Below are positions 12,950-25,887 of a stretch of DNA of 64,000 bases, piece by piece. A program made the position numbers and the translations under genes. Within the stretch, counting starts at the first letter, position 1; every line of letters starts with the position of its first letter. The DNA is taken from positions 25,650,412 through 25,714,411 of the forward strand of contig NC_045139.1 in assembly GCF_008831285.2 (NCBI RefSeq), given 5' to 3'. Source of the DNA: Nymphaea colorata. Lineage: Eukaryota > Streptophyta > Magnoliopsida > Nymphaeales > Nymphaeaceae. A model generated the notes under the pieces. That model had not been told where the DNA came from, searched no databases, and saw only the letters and a program-made list of their open reading frames with translations.

Positions 12950-15750
12950 TTGGAAGGAGCTCCCTTATATCATTCAGGTGTAAATCTCAGGTATCAAATC
13001 TTCTCTAAAGAAACATCAAACTTGTTTATCAAGCTTGCAATGCAAAAAGAGATGTTTGGCATATTCTTACTTTGTGTTCTTAGGAAACATTCATTTGCTA
13101 GAGAGAACCTATGCCTTTCAAGTCCAGCCAAAATGAGGAGGCAATCTTTATTGGCCAGGAACAAAAACCATTTTGACAATGGTGAGGCCTTTTATCTTCA
13201 AAGAATGTCTTTACAATTTCATGTATGTCATTTCTCTTACATTGCCTCATAAATGCTTGTGCTATTTTGGGTCATGACTTGATTTTGTGAACTCCAAAAG
13301 AGGTTATCGACCAAGGGATACAACAGTCACCTTAGTCAAGATATATATAATTCATGAACACCTTACTTATTGTGATGACACTTGTCCCATGGAAATGGAA
13401 CTAGAAACAAATAGGTTTTACTTTAATACATTTTCATAATCTTTACTAGTTAAAAGAAGTCTTATAATTTCAAAATCTCATTAGTCTAACCAAACTGAAT
13501 GGATTCACCATTATTGGGCTTGTAATATGATGCTTCTTTTCCTTTAACCCAGAAATTAAAGAATACTTTTTATGCCTAGGAAGCCCAAATGAAAGGTTTA
13601 GCTATCCAAAGGCTTTAATGGTAAATAAATTTTTTTCCATCCACATTAACCCAAAGAGATTGTGTCAAGCTATCATTTAGGCTAAGCTAATCAATCATGT
13701 AAATCTAATTCAAAGTGTTTAATTCTTCCAGTTAATTTCTCCTTCAACATAAGTGCCACACAAGCTAATCAATCATGTAAATCTAATTCAAAGTGTTTAA
13801 TTCTTTTAATTAATTTCTCCTTCAACATAAAGGCCACAAAGAGCCTCTCAACTAATAAGATAGATATGTTGGGTCAGCTCCAATGTCCCAAATGACACCA
13901 AACATAATTTCTATGATTATCTTTTTACCTTTTGTAGGATTATTAATATCTTTGCCCAATAGTCAAAAAGTTGAAAATGGTAGACTTAAATCGAACAAAG
14001 CAGCTTGCTTAAGAAAAAAGATTTGATTACCATCCAATAAACTTGGAGGAAATCTTTTTCAAAAGATTTTGGCATTATTTCTCTATCATGCTTTCTATTA
14101 ACAATAAAAGGCACTAAGGGCGTGTAATTGACTTTCCAACCCGTGCAGTTGCAAATATTATGAAGGGTGCTCTCTTTGACCTCACAGGGAGTGATGGATG
14201 AGCTCTTCTAGTTTACCTTCATATCTACTTTTTCATTAGTTCCCTCAAAACATGGTTAAGTTTACTTATCCCTATCAGATTAGCCTTGCAAAAAATGATA
14301 ATGTTGTCTATGAATACTAGCACAAATAGATATATAATACCCATTCAACCAAAGATTTGAATATGGTTCTTTGATTTCTCAAGATTTTGCTTTATACCAA
14401 ACATTTCCACCACTATAAAGTGGTAAGGGTATAGACTGGATCTCTTTGCATGAGCCCTGTATAACTCTTAAATAGGTTACTCCCTCACACTAGCTAGTAT
14501 AGTCACACAAGTCATTATCTCATTGGTCCAATGATGGCAATTTTCCAACATGTCCAATACATTCCTTAAGAAATGCCACTTAACTTAAACTTTAGGAGGA
14601 CTACTGCCTTATTGTAATTGTCAAGGTTGCCCACCAATTCATGAACCGTAGAAATTTGGTCTAGAATCAACCTTGAGGAGAGGAAGTCCTCTTGTTATTG
14701 TCTATCCAGTTAATTAAGATTATCTTCATTCTATGTATAGTTACTTTAGAGTAGTTACTTTAGTGAAAAAATTATATATGTTATTGTGAAGCACAATAGA
14801 CCTAAAGTCCTTAATATCAACTGCCCTTAGAAATTTGACACTGAAGAGCAAATGTGCTATATCAACCTTAACCATTGCACAAACATTATCCCCTATCAAG
14901 CCCTAGAAAGATTTTTAGAAAACTATAAGGATTTGATCTAGACCTAGTCTTTTATAACTATTTCAGCTGAATATGACAACTCTAACTTGCTCATCTAAGA
15001 TAGGATAGTAACAAAGTAGTTATGTTGAGTTTTCACCATAAGTTCTTCCAAATACCTTCAAATAAAGTCATCCTTGTACAAAAATTATTTGGCATAAAAC
15101 CAAGCAAATTTGTCTAAGATTCTACTCAAATTATCCACAGTAGTGTCATTCATAGTCATTGATGAGATCCTATGTTTGTTATTCTAACAGTTTATATAGA
15201 CATAAAAGAGTTTGATATTTTTCTCCTTCCATGAGCCATTTAACTTTCAATATTTGTTTTCAAATAAGAAATTTTCCTTACATGTTTGCACAAGCTCCTT
15301 GCACAGTATTGATTCATGAATGTCATCACTGAACCATGCCAACTATAGACCATCTAATTAAATCTTATCCAGAACCATTCTCAAACTTGATGTTTCTAGA
15401 AAACGCTTCCAATTTTTTTTCTAGTCTATTAACCTAACTGTCTCTTTTTTTCAACTTGATCATAAATATTGCTTATTTTACATTCTTGAGAATGAAAATA
15501 TCACAAATTTCTTAGTAACCCTTCGCTAATAGAAGAAATTTTTTGAACAAACCCTTATCTTCCAAGCAATGCTAGTATGTCCTTCATGATTAACAGAAAG
15601 AGGGGACTGTGATTAGAAGTTGAGTGGGAGAGGGAGGTGAGAGCAAATTTAAATTTGTCTTCGAACCAACAAGAATTAGTTAAAGTCTAACATAGCTTTC
15701 ATATCGCATCTTTCGGACCACTTCTATTATTGCTTTGAAAAAACTACAAT
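12950..15750 (-). mobile_element. Old LINE ORF2 remnant (minus strand)
   Basis: Reading the minus strand from 15.7 kb down, LINE landmarks appear in the right order. An endonuclease-end-like stretch lies near 15.63 kb. KVKWLMEGEKYQ near 15.2 kb matches the W-L-EGDKNT linker motif. EEQVRVVIFS and a degenerate GLDQIL lie near 14.95 kb. A GLMQRDP-type box (about 14.43 kb) sits at the RT GLRQGDP position. FIDNIIIFCKA lies at the catalytic box (about 14.3 kb), with both catalytic aspartates altered. A zf-RVT remnant, HRFSLANECFL followed in another frame by KHLFLHC, lies near 13.05-13.15 kb. Nearly every segment needs a frame change. The outer boundaries are approximate. Confidence 0.65.
13684..13839. 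repeat. Tandem duplication, period 78 bp, two copies
   Basis: Two adjacent copies share AGCTAATCAATCATG and the sequence that follows, with only a few differences. It lies inside the decayed LINE and so arose after, or during, its decay. Confidence 0.85.
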
Positions 15751-17340
15751 GGTTACTTTCAACCATTGTAAGACCTTAAAGAAAGCTAATAAAAGAGTCA
15801 AGAAAGGCAAGGGCTTTCTCACCTTATCTTTGGCATAGCTTTCTAAAGTCCTTGTTAAGCAATAAGGGCAAGTCAATCTGATTCAACTACTCCCAAAAAT
15901 TACCCAAGGCTTAGTTTTGCACCATGAAGTTCTGATACAAGCAAGCTCCACATGCAACAAATTAAACTCAACTCCCTATAAGTACAATATAGCCATATTT
16001 GAAGTCTACCCATCATCATTTGGGTTATTACTCGAATCGAAGGCTTTCCAACTCATAATAATCATTGCAACATTATGAAAAACTTGTATTAGGGTAAGTG
16101 AAATTTTTCTAGAGTATTTTATCAAGAAGCGCTAGTCACATCCATTGAGAAAGTACCCACCCAGGAACCATATTTGAATTATACTCAACAAGTAGTAAAT
16201 ATAAATCAAGTTTTATGCATCAGGCATCTTATATTCTAGGATAAAAAATTCATTTATAGAAATACAAAATCAGTCCCTAACACTATAGTTGATTGGTGTT
16301 TTTCCTTTTAGCTTCTTCCTCAATGGGAGAAACTAGTTGGTTGTCGACACTGGTAGAAGAGAAACCTTGACTCAAGCTACTTAATTATCACCCCCCAACA
16401 TCCCCCCCCCCCCCCTCTTAAAAAAAAAATTGACATCAAGATTCAAATCGGCTATTTAGAATCACATATTATGGATTCAAACTACATGGCTAAAAATCTT
16501 AAGTCAACTTACCCAGTTATGTTCGGTTGTCTTTCTTACAAAGTTCTGCCTATGCCCTATTTTATTGCTTACATCTTCTATCATGTTCCCCACATAGACC
16601 CTTTCCCCTCAAAAGCCTCCATTCTCAGGTACAAAATTTTGGCATTTGCATGCATGTACTGTTCATGCTACCTGCTTTCGTCATTCACAGTGTTTTCATT
16701 TCAAATCATATTGTTGACATTCATCAAAATTGTTTTGATATTTTGATGATGTTTTGCAGCATAAGGACATACATCCAATTTGGATTTGGTCTGTCCAATT
16801 TTAGCATAAGGGCCACCTACCCTTCAGCTGGGGATCCCTCAAATGGGTGATTGGTCAAGTCATTTATAGGATGCTAGCTAAGTGGAGCCTCTTCTTCTAC
16901 AAGATCAGAAAGAGCTAACATTTCCTATAAAAAGATTGAAAAATTAGGCGAAGAAATTAAGTGTATGCATTTCTAATAAAGGATCTGTTGGGAGGTAAAC
17001 TCCCTAATTTATTATAAAGGAATAGATATGTAGGGCACACCAAAAAATGGGATGCAGATCATTATCTATGGATAGAGATGGAACAAAAAAAGAGACAACA
17101 AAGAAGCCACATATCGGCTAAAGAATGTTGAGGTCAGTCTGACAAAAATAAAACCAATTGAGAAGCCTTTCTATAGCCACTGCAAGAACAACAAAAAACA
17201 AGGGCACTACAACACAACCAGGGGATGCCCTACCTTCGTTCAAAACCTCCATCCATGATACCAAGGCCCTTGTTAATTTCTGCAATTGCTTCACTAGAGT
17301 GGGGACTATTAGATATATGCAAGATTGGAATGATTTGTTG
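15751..17340. other. Intergenic, no gene seen
   Basis: AT-rich sequence with an 11-12-base C run near 16410-16421. The short open frames around 16471-16850 have no family resemblance that I can recognise. Confidence 0.5.
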
Positions 17341-17349
17341 TAACTAATT

Positions 17350-19330
17350 TTACTTTGTTGGAATCGGTCTGCGGCCTTCCACCATCCCTCGTAGTTTCCT
17401 TATCCAGCTCCTATTGTTTGAGGTCACGCAAAATGGCCTCTCACTCAATTTATGATTTTCAATCCATTCAAAAAGGGATTGCATTTTCACCGAGCTTTGA
17501 CCATCAGTAGTTTTTGTAATCAAATGTTTAATGGTTGGGGAATCCACCCAGCTAGTACCAACCCATCTTTTTTTCCTTATAACCAAATTTATAATATGAA
17601 CTAGTAAAATAGCTAAATACATAATAGAGCATTAAAGCAAATAATACATGTATTCAGCCACATTTTGATCAATTTTCCATCTGGTTCACTCCATCCTCTA
17701 GTCAAGATGACTTACTCGCAAGCTGCCCAGACTATCTTCATGATAGTTTTGTTTGATGGACTATCCATTTTGCCATGGCAACCATGTTTCTAATATCCCA
17801 CAACTTCCAGCAGATGATTGGAAACAGAGGAGCCAACGTTTCTTGAGCCAAATTAGGTTTATGGTGGCTTGAGACCACAATTTGAACTCATGAACCACTT
17901 CCCGCCATGGGACTCTTTTCTAATGCAATTTCTTAACTACCCAGTCCCATGTGCTCCTAGCAACCTTGCCTTTAATTAAAACATGTTTGATGCTTTCTTC
18001 TTCTTTTTTACGTAACATTGGTTAGAAACACAAAGCCAAATTGATGCAACTGATCTTGAGTTAGAAGTCTATTCTAGCATACTATGTGCAAAGTCCAATA
18101 GGCACGAGATGGAGCATAAGTATTCCAAACACTAACTTGTCATTTGCCACTATCATTGGGTGGGTGGAGTCTTTGCCATATAGTTTTGGTGGAATTGCTC
18201 CTATCAACATAACATTCTCACACAATGTGGTCCTTTTCTTAAGGGTTTAAGCTACTCCTGGCTCTATTGAGCCGTTTCATTAGGCAGCATCATGGCCAAT
18301 CTATTATCTTGGCAAACTTCTACTAGAAATCAGTCTATGGTCTCAAAGATGGCTGCGTAGGAATCTCCATCAACATAGTTGACAAGCGACTCTCCATCCC
18401 ATTTGTCTAGCCATATCTTGATTTATTTTTTTTTTGCCATTACCAGCCTTTCACTTAAGGTCATTTCCACCAATTACTATCCACATACAAGGCTTTGCCA
18501 TGTCCAAGAGCCACGCTACTGTTTTTTAAATATACCAGAGGCTCCTAAATCATGAGAAATATTAAGCACTCAGCCACCTGAATAGGGGAGAGTCTTTGTT
18601 GGCTATCTTACACATGCCATTAGCCAACAGGCCTCTACTCATGTTGACTAGTCTCATCAGACTGTCCATCCTTCATCATTAGGTTGGTAAATGGTTTTCC
18701 ACGCTATGAGGTGAAGCTTCCTAGATCCCATAGTATCTCCCCACATAAACTTTGTCATGTCTTGCTCAAGTTTCTTGTGAACTTGCTTGAGAATTCGGAA
18801 AATCTATGTCCAGTAACACAAAAGAGAAGATGTATTATGTTTGATTAGCACAGTCTTCCTACATAAGAGAGTAGATTTGTTTTCCATGAAGCTAGCTTCT
18901 TGTCCATTTTGGAAATCAAGCTACCAAAATGAATCTCCTTTAAGTTACCATCAATAAGGGTATACTTAAATAGGTTGTAAGAAAGTCCCCTTTAAGATCG
19001 CCAACTCCTCCCCTTTTTGGCTATCGATTCTCATAACAATGAGCATTGATTTATCTTTATTGACACTCAGCCTGGTGCTTCTTGCCATGCCAATAAGGAA
19101 GTTGGAAATGCCACTAACAGATTTTTTAGAAGCTGCACTAAACAAGGCATTAATCCCTGAGAGATTGTTCCCCATGGGATGAATAGAGATAGTTTTCTCC
19201 AAAACAAGTTGGTTATAGCTTCTATCATGGTGGATGTCTTTAAGTGCATAATCGAGCAGTCTCAATGAGCTTTTGTTAAAGATTGGAGTATTCATCATCA
19301 CATTGGTCATGCTAATGATCTAATCCAATT
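17350..19330 (-). mobile_element. LINE remnant, 3' portion (minus strand)
   Basis: The minus strand reads RLSVNKDKSMLIV near 19.06 kb, the N-KS position after the RT catalytic box. Next come LASWKTNLLSYVGRL near 18.88 kb and FMWGDTMGSRKLHLIAWK near 18.72 kb. These are three successive landmarks of the C-terminal part of plant LINE ORF2. Frames are broken throughout. The 3' end was not located; weakly similar sequence may continue to about 17.35 kb. Confidence 0.65.
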
Positions 19331-19334
19331 TCTT

Positions 19335-19957
19335 TTTGTTAACAAGAAATAAGTTATTCTAAAAATGGATCTTTAAAGCCTAGACCAACTATCATGAAAA
19401 TTCCTTAGTAACAGCATGTTTTGGCTAGGCTTCCTCCCCCACTGGGTAAAATTGGTGATGAAATGTGTGGACTCTCCGACATACTCAATGCTTATCAATG
19501 GTGAAACAGGAAGAGTGTTTAGAGAAAGAAGGAGACTCAGGCAAGGGGATTCTCTCTCCCCTTACCTATTCATCATGGCCAAGGAAATTGTGAACAAAAG
19601 CATGTGCATTTATTAGTTAAAGTTTTAAAAAAAAAAGCTAACTTAAGGGAGTGAGTTGACCTATCTAAAGATAGGAGAGCCACATTAAGACAATGGAATT
19701 AGCTCTTGCATCTTCGAGATGCGTCTCTAATTGCACAACTAATTAACTTCGATCCATTAGCTAGTTTGAGGTTGACCTATATGCATGGGGAAAAGGAGGG
19801 GCTCTTGCAATTCTCTATGAAGTGCAAGTTCAACTTGTATTTTTCAGCAAACCTTAACTCACATCATATGCTATTTTCAAGAAAAAGGCCAATCTATCTT
19901 CAAAATGTGACACCAGTTTCAAGTTTCATGGAAAACTTCAGTAGGATGTTGACTTAG
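19335..19957 (+). mobile_element. LINE RT core, inverted relative to its neighbour
   Basis: The plus strand carries KMDL followed after a frame break by SLDQLS and KFLSN (about 19.36-19.41 kb). It then has LGFLPHWVKLVMKCVDSP, SMLINGETG and RLRQGDSLSPYLF (19416-19616). This is the RT segment lying just N-terminal to the part read on the minus strand next door. It probably belongs to the same insertion in inverted orientation. Sequence from 19617 to 19957 is only weakly LINE-like. Confidence 0.65.
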
Positions 19958-22009
19958 ATAATGGGAATCTCAGATGGAGCAGTTGTAGAGAACCATTTCA
20001 ACAAATAAGACCAGCCTTGCAATGGCTCAAACCCACCCATAAAAGGGCTTAAGATGCATGTTAAATATCACAACATTTCATAGGCATATACTAGCTTGCT
20101 CAATAGAAACTTTATTGATGTATTATTTTTCAAGGACCATGCATTTGATAGCATCAAATTAATTGTTCATGTTTTCAAATACATCAAGGTGTAGAGCATA
20201 TAAACAATTCCAGAAAAAATGTCGGAGCTGACTACTCCAATTGAAAAATTTGCAAACAAAAAACAAAACATACACATTGCCTTGTAAAACAAAAACAAAT
20301 TAACTTGAAACATTCAATGACAAACTTCTATGAGATGACAAACATGCGACCAAAAAGTACATTTGAACATTTTCTTCGATGAAGATCCACTAGCTCATTT
20401 GCCTTTGAATGAATGCATCAAAAAATAGATTGGAATACAATCTACAATCTAACGCAACAAGAATTGACAAAACTTTCAAACTAGGCCAAGCCAATCTGCT
20501 TCCCTGTTAGCTAATATCACACAGTAGACGCCACGGAAATGTCTCCATGACATTCTAATTCTATATGATTCATCATTTAGTTTGCTTATTAGTGCACCTG
20601 ATTCAATGTTGCAAATGGTATCAGAGCCTTAAAAGTTGATGCACCTCTCCCATGTACATTGGCTTGTGTCAGTCATTAAAATGATAATAATAGCTTGCAA
20701 ATAAAAATAACTATTATTATTTATTATTATTATCAGATGAGATAGCTAGGTTGATTTGGCGTATATACAGGCCTCTATTAGTTGGAGGAGCCATGTTACT
20801 GTCAATATAATGTCTTTACCAGCAAATTAATTCAATGTGTACGAGTCAATCCAACGCACACCAATGTTGGGTCCCCGGGAGTGCACAAAGGCCGCCGGTT
20901 ATTGAAGAAGTGGGGACCCACAGAGGCTGAGAGGGAAGCACATTTTTGGGGCTATATATTTGATTTGAATCTGTCCATTATTCTTTGGACTATGGTAATC
21001 TGAGCAAGACCAAAGTACATTTGGTTTGGATATGGATTTGGTAATTTGGATTTTGTTTGGATTCAGACAGGACTGGAAAGAGGATCCTTCCACGTCAAGC
21101 TCTATATGACATGCCTTCTGAGCAAGCGATATGACCGACCACTGGATAAATGTCACTAGATCTCAGTGCTGCTCATTTTACCTTGATAAAGTATATGCGA
21201 GTAATGCTCATGGGAATTGAACAGATGACATTGTCATTAACTAGACACGCGTTCAGAAATGAAAGAAAAAAACAACCCTTTTGTCTGTGTGCCTTATTTA
21301 GATAGGAAGAAACAAAAATTTTAATTGATTAATGACAAAACCATACATTTGTTTGTTCATGCTCTTTTTAAGTGTTTCATGTATCTCACTTTTCTTTTAC
21401 AAAATGCATGTAACAAGAGCAGTGCAGAGGCACATGTAGGCTAGTGTTAACACAAATTTGGTTATTATTAATAGTGCCCCTCAACTAGAAAATTTTGTCT
21501 TTGCCACTGAGCAAGAGACTTCAAGATCAATATAGAAATTGAAAAAAGCTCATTCTTATTGTCTTCACAATTTTTTCCAAGGAAGAATGTTCATATTTAC
21601 TCCAAATTTTAAAGAATTTTTTTTGGCCTATTTTGCCCATAATTTCAAGAAATGAATTTTCTTGTCAGATTTTCATAAAAAAAAAAAACATTTTTTAATG
21701 TTTACTTGGAAGAAACCGCCTTCAGTGTAAAACTGCTAAAGTCGGTCATTGGGCCTTCAAGATTCTGGGTTATTTTGAATTGTGGGTACACTTATGATAT
21801 ACATTCAACTTGAGTGTTGTGTTTGCCATCATTTATAGCTCAGAGAAATAACATATTCGAACATGACAGTGGCCACATAATTGTAACATCAAACCCTTTA
21901 GATGTGAACTGGTAGCCTATGCCTCTTGATACCCATAAAAAGCTACTTGAAAACTATCAAATAAAGCTTGGATTGCACTTGGGCTAACAAGACAGGCAAA
22001 AGAGGTCGC
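19958..22009. other. Intergenic; isolated tRNA-Met-type primer-binding sequence at 20616-20628
   Basis: No gene is seen. TGGTATCAGAGCC at 20616 is the standard primer-binding sequence of plant LTR retrotransposons and caulimovirids. No flanking LTR or coding sequence was recognised, so it probably marks a degraded retroelement end. A short ATT-rich microsatellite lies near 20711-20735. Confidence 0.45.
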
Positions 22010-22026
22010 TAGGACCCCTTATTAAC

Positions 22027-22039
22027 TGGTATCAGAGCC
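22027..22039 (+). promoter_or_regulatory. tRNA-Met primer-binding site, segment A
   Basis: TGGTATCAGAGCC is complementary to the 3' end of plant initiator tRNA-Met and primes minus-strand synthesis in caulimovirids. The same 13-mer occurs at 28121 (+) and 34645-34657 (-), at homologous positions of the viral copies. Confidence 0.9.
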
Positions 22040-22057
22040 TAGTATGCTCTTGGTGTT

Positions 22058-22063
22058 GTAAGT
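22058..22063 (+). promoter_or_regulatory. Candidate splice donor in the segment A leader
   Basis: TT|GTAAGTATG lies 19 bases after the primer site. The same GTAAGTATG occurs at the same spacing in segment B. It matches the plant 5' splice-site consensus. A natural partner is the acceptor at 25882. Use as a splice site is inference; spliced RNAs are known in rice tungro bacilliform virus and cauliflower mosaic virus. Confidence 0.5.
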
Positions 22064-22933
22064 ATGTTTTGCTTTTAATGAAAGTTTTTATGTGTGTTTA
22101 AAGTTTTCTTTCGTGTTTTGCTTATAAACCGAACGAAAAAGTCTCTTCCCCGGAAGGATGTATCTTTACATACGCCTGCATAATCTGTTGTTAAGAATCT
22201 TTGTGTTTTATGTTGGAAGTTCTGGCCCTAGCTAGGATCTATGCGTAGGAACCATGCTTTGTAAAGAAAAACCTGCTGTAACATGTTTTGTTTATGATCT
22301 GATTCTCGTGTTTTTGAGTTCTTGATTCTTTGGACGAGCCACTATGTAAATCCTTTAAGACCAAAAGGCTATTGTGGAAAAGAAGTACCCGTGAGGCGAG
22401 GAGGCCGTTTAGGGGAAAAATAATACACAAACGGTGAGGTTTGAATGAGATGACAAAGGTGTCGCACATGGTGTTCTATGAAAGAAGAATATAACAAGTT
22501 TTCAAAATCGGTATAATCATACCATAAGCTTACCATGTTTCAGTTCATACCATAAGCTTACCATGTTTCAGTCTGTTCTTTTTTATAATAGATGTGTTAT
22601 CTGTTCGTAGAACCCTGTTCCTGTTAAAGGAATTTTTTCAACCTAAAACTAAAGACTCGTAAACAGAGTGTGAAGTTGTATGCATGATACATAGGACTGC
22701 GGGATAAAAAGAGATGAGTACCTAGTCGGCTCAAGAACCTTTTGATTTCGAAAAATCATACCTTAAGTACCCTTTGATTTCAGAAACCTATGTTTTCAAA
22801 AAATCAAAAAATATTTACTAGCCAAAATTAATAGTTTACTGAATTTTCTTTCGTATTATTATATGCATAGAATAGAATATTTGAATCCTGAAAAACATAA
22901 GACCCAAAAAACTAGTAAACTTTACTGACCTTT
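22064..22933 (+). other. Leader of segment A, shared with segment B
   Basis: About 870 bases without a long ORF. They are homologous to the segment B leader nearly up to the first small ORF in each, and similarity stops around 22900. It includes a direct repeat of about 28 bp (ACCATAAGCTTACCATG at 22519 and 22547). Confidence 0.7.
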
Positions 22934-23257
22934 ATGAGTGATAAAGAAGATATCTACATACAAAGTCTGAAGGAAACAAGAACCTACTACCTCGATGCAG
23001 AAGGACTAACCAGATACGATCCACCTAGTAGTTCTAATAAACTTATAGTTCGCCAACTAAACCTCATAATCATTATGCTGATAAAACTAAACCAAAGAAT
23101 TAGCCAACTCGAACGAACCCTAGGCAAAAAACCAGAACCACAGGAAGCAAACCTAGAAGAATTAACCAAAAGACTAGACAAAATAAACATAGGAAACGGT
23201 GGGATCAAACCTACCCCTACCCATATTCCTAAAAATATAGCTTTTTCTAGAAGATAA
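22934..23257 (+). CDS. Small coiled-coil ORF of segment A, 107 aa, unknown function
   Basis: An intact 107-codon ORF preceding the movement-protein ORF. It begins MSDKEDIYIQ. Residues about 45-85 are a leucine/isoleucine-rich helix followed by a charged stretch (LNQRISQLERTLGKKP, then NLEELTKRLDKIN), which suggests a coiled coil. Its stop overlaps the next start as TAATG, typical of linked translation on polycistronic viral RNA. It could correspond to the small virion-associated proteins of other caulimovirids, but no motif proves this. It is the only viral ORF of segment A without a stop, perhaps because it is short. Confidence 0.6.
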   Translation: MSDKEDIYIQSLKETRTYYLDAEGLTRYDPPSSSNKLIVRQLNLIIIMLIKLNQRISQLERTLGKKPEPQEANLEELTKRLDKINIGNGGIKPTPTHIPKNIAFSRR

Positions 23258-24192
23258 TGGTTGTAAGACGTTCTTTTTCTAGTCTCAGTAGAAACCTCAG
23301 TGATACTAATGAAATAAAGCGAATAGACGAAAATCTGTAAACTAGAATGATCCGAACCCAGGGTCCTAGCCCTAGAACATTAGAAGAAATAATAGATGTA
23401 AACAGAGATTTAGAAATATACAATAATCATCAACTTTCTCTGTTAAACCCTTGAACTTTATATAGGACAGGGTTTTGGAGTGTTAACCCACAGTTAGTCA
23501 GAATAAGTAGAGAAGAAGAAGTTTGTGTAACTACTGAACACCAAAATATTGGCATCGTTAGTCAAGACAGTATTAAACAATTATTATGAAACCAAAATAG
23601 ATTTATTCATCTTGGTCTAATAATTACATGAATTAACGGTCTAGCCCGAAGAAATCTAGGAACAAAAGTTTTAATCACTTTACTAGATAAGAGATGGGCA
23701 AACAATGCTAGGAAGGCCATTATAGCAAGTATGGAAATTGATATGTCTAACAACAAGGGCATATTTTATTGTGCACCTGATTTCTTGCTAAGCATAAGAG
23801 ACCTTGAACATATTATCATAGGAATTCAAACTAAAGGATATGAAACGTTTACGGGAAAAGCTAATTTACTTGTAAATGTCGGATTCTTAGGAAAAGTAAC
23901 AAATAGTAGTACTACAAAGTATAAAATCGATACTAAGGCTATAATTGAATCTATGACTAGTAAAGGTATTAGGATGATCAAGCCTATGGCTATTGACCCT
24001 GAAGAATTAAAAGGCTTAGATTAGAATATTAGTAAAAATCTAGAAACAAAGACTAATGTCAAAGTTCCTGAAGAAAGTTTAATGTTTAAAAACCCCAATG
24101 GTAGCTATACTGTGAGATTTTTAGACTATAAAGAAAAACAACATAAAGAAGAAAACGAATCTGAAGAATTTTATAGCCAGATAGAAGATTAA
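23257..24192 (+). pseudogene. Movement protein (30K superfamily-like), broken
   Basis: The frame starts at the TAATG overlap and runs about 311 codons to TAA, again overlapping the next ATG. Its second half resembles caulimovirid movement proteins: LLDKRW, IFYCAPDFLLSIRDLEHI, GYETFTGKANLLVNVGFLGKV and a TSKGIRMI-like motif. These proteins widen plasmodesmata for cell-to-cell spread. Five in-frame stops interrupt it: one TAA early, three TGA in the middle third and one TAG near the end. At least two TGA codons lie where a tryptophan would fit, i.e. TGG to TGA changes. It is not functional as it stands. Confidence 0.75.
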
Positions 24193-25763
24193 TGGAAGCC
24201 CTAGAAAATAATTGTATTCTACTTCCTAAGGGATTTGACTTATCAGAAGAAGATATCCTTAGGCTAAAGATAAGATTCGTAGCAGAAGGAAAAATTCAAC
24301 AAGAAGACAACCTATATGTAGATCCCATAAGAAACATAAGAATAAACAAACTAGAAAATAGTTATACGCAGAAACCAATAAACATTTCAAAAAATCTTAT
24401 GGAAATAGATGCCCCAGAATCTTCCTTAATTACTACAGGGAGATCATCACAAGATCAACAACAACCTCAACAACAAACTCAACCCCCGTCAACTTCACTT
24501 GTACTATTCTATTCACCTGGACAACCCCCTAAAAGACCTTATGTAGAATAGAAAGAAAGAGATACCTATACACCTAAGAGTAAAAGAATGCCTTTAGAAA
24601 CCATAGACAGAAAAGATTTAATAGATGAAGGAAGAATTTTGAACATAAGTGCACATGATCCTCAATTATTACCCTCAGTAATAGACATGTGGTCCCAACG
24701 AGTAGCTAGGAAATGGGACAGGATAAATCAAGAAATGTGGACAACAGAAGAAATATACAATTGGGCAGAAAAAATTTTAGGAGAAACCGCTAGAGCTTCT
24801 TGGGAAGCATACAAAAGAGAACACCCACAAGACTTACAAAGAGAAATTCTTTTAGGCAAAAATATTTATAACTTTACTTAAAAAATACAATTACTCTTAC
24901 TAGGATATCAGCCAAATACAGGGTATGATAAACAACAGCAAGACTCGATCAGAAAACTAGAGCAGCTCCAAATTAAAGACTGGCGCTATATTAAACCTTT
25001 TTTACAAGACTTCTTTTATTATAGTTCTTTAGCTGGCTGTTTTTATAATAAAGAGATAGGAGAAAGCCTATTTCTCAAGTTACCAGATCCCTTGGGTTCT
25101 GAGATTCATATAAGATATAAAGAAAAAGAGATGATGCCCCACCTAGATAACATTAATATAAGGATTCAATTTATTATTGAAGAATTAGTAAAGAAATGTA
25201 CTGAGATAACCATTTCCAAACAATTAAAAGGAGAATATAGCTTTTGCAAACAAATTTATACACCACAAAGATATGATAGAGAACCTAGACACCCAATAAC
25301 TTATAAGACAAGAGAGAAAGATAAACGACAAAGATATTACCTTCGCAAACTTAATGCTAGAAAACCCTATCTTGACAAACATAGACATGTTAGAAAATAT
25401 AACACCCAAAGGGATTACAAAAACAAATTAACATGCTTTACTTGCGGCAGTCCTAAACATTTAGCTAGGGACTGTTCAAAACGAAAAAATCTTTACAATA
25501 AAGCTTCAATCCTTGTTGACTGTGTAAATGAGGATGTATTCGCTTTAGATTAATATATTAGCGATACTGAAAGCATCTATAGTATTGTATCTATAGAAGA
25601 ATCATTTCATGCTCATAATTCATCTGATGAAGAACCTTGTAGTGATAACTGCATGGGCCATAACATACTCGAATCAAAAAGAAAATATGGTGAGGAATTT
25701 CAAAACAAATTTTCTACCTTAACCAACCTACAATACATGTTAGATAACATGAATGATGACTAA
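24192..25763 (+). pseudogene. Coat protein with CCHC zinc knuckle, broken
   Basis: A single frame of 523 codons with three internal stops (TAG 24549, TAA 24879, TAA 25551). The N-terminal third is acidic and Q/P-rich. The middle is basic and W-rich (MWSQRVARKWDRINQEMW). The C-terminal part is strongly basic and ends in a zinc knuckle, CFTCGSPKHLARDC (about 25437-25478). An acidic tail follows. This is the usual composition of caulimovirid coat proteins, where the knuckle binds RNA. The ORF ends without any protease or polymerase following, unlike the single polyprotein of monopartite relatives. Confidence 0.8.
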
Positions 25764-25816
25764 TATTGTTTGGTAGCTTTTTGAGCATCATATAGGATAA
25801 GTTTGATCTTCTGTAA

Positions 25817-25882
25817 ATAGACATTAGCCACGGTAGACAAAGTAGAACGCATTCTTTTATCTAACACAAAATTTTGTTTCAG
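25817..25882 (+). promoter_or_regulatory. Conserved block and candidate splice acceptor before the last ORF (A)
   Basis: AGACATTAGCCACGGTAGAC and the next ~15 bases recur almost unchanged at the same place in segment B, although flanking sequence differs. They are followed by CTAAC (branch-point-like) and TTTTGTTTCAG|G, a good plant 3' splice site, six bases before the start codon of the last ORF. The site probably directs expression of that ORF by splicing. A subgenomic promoter is the alternative. Confidence 0.5.
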
Positions 25883-25887
25883 GAAAC

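Noticed and set aside
22987-23208. Minus-strand frame opposite the small viral ORF
   Set aside because: Antisense shadow of an A-rich ORF; not matched in segment B.
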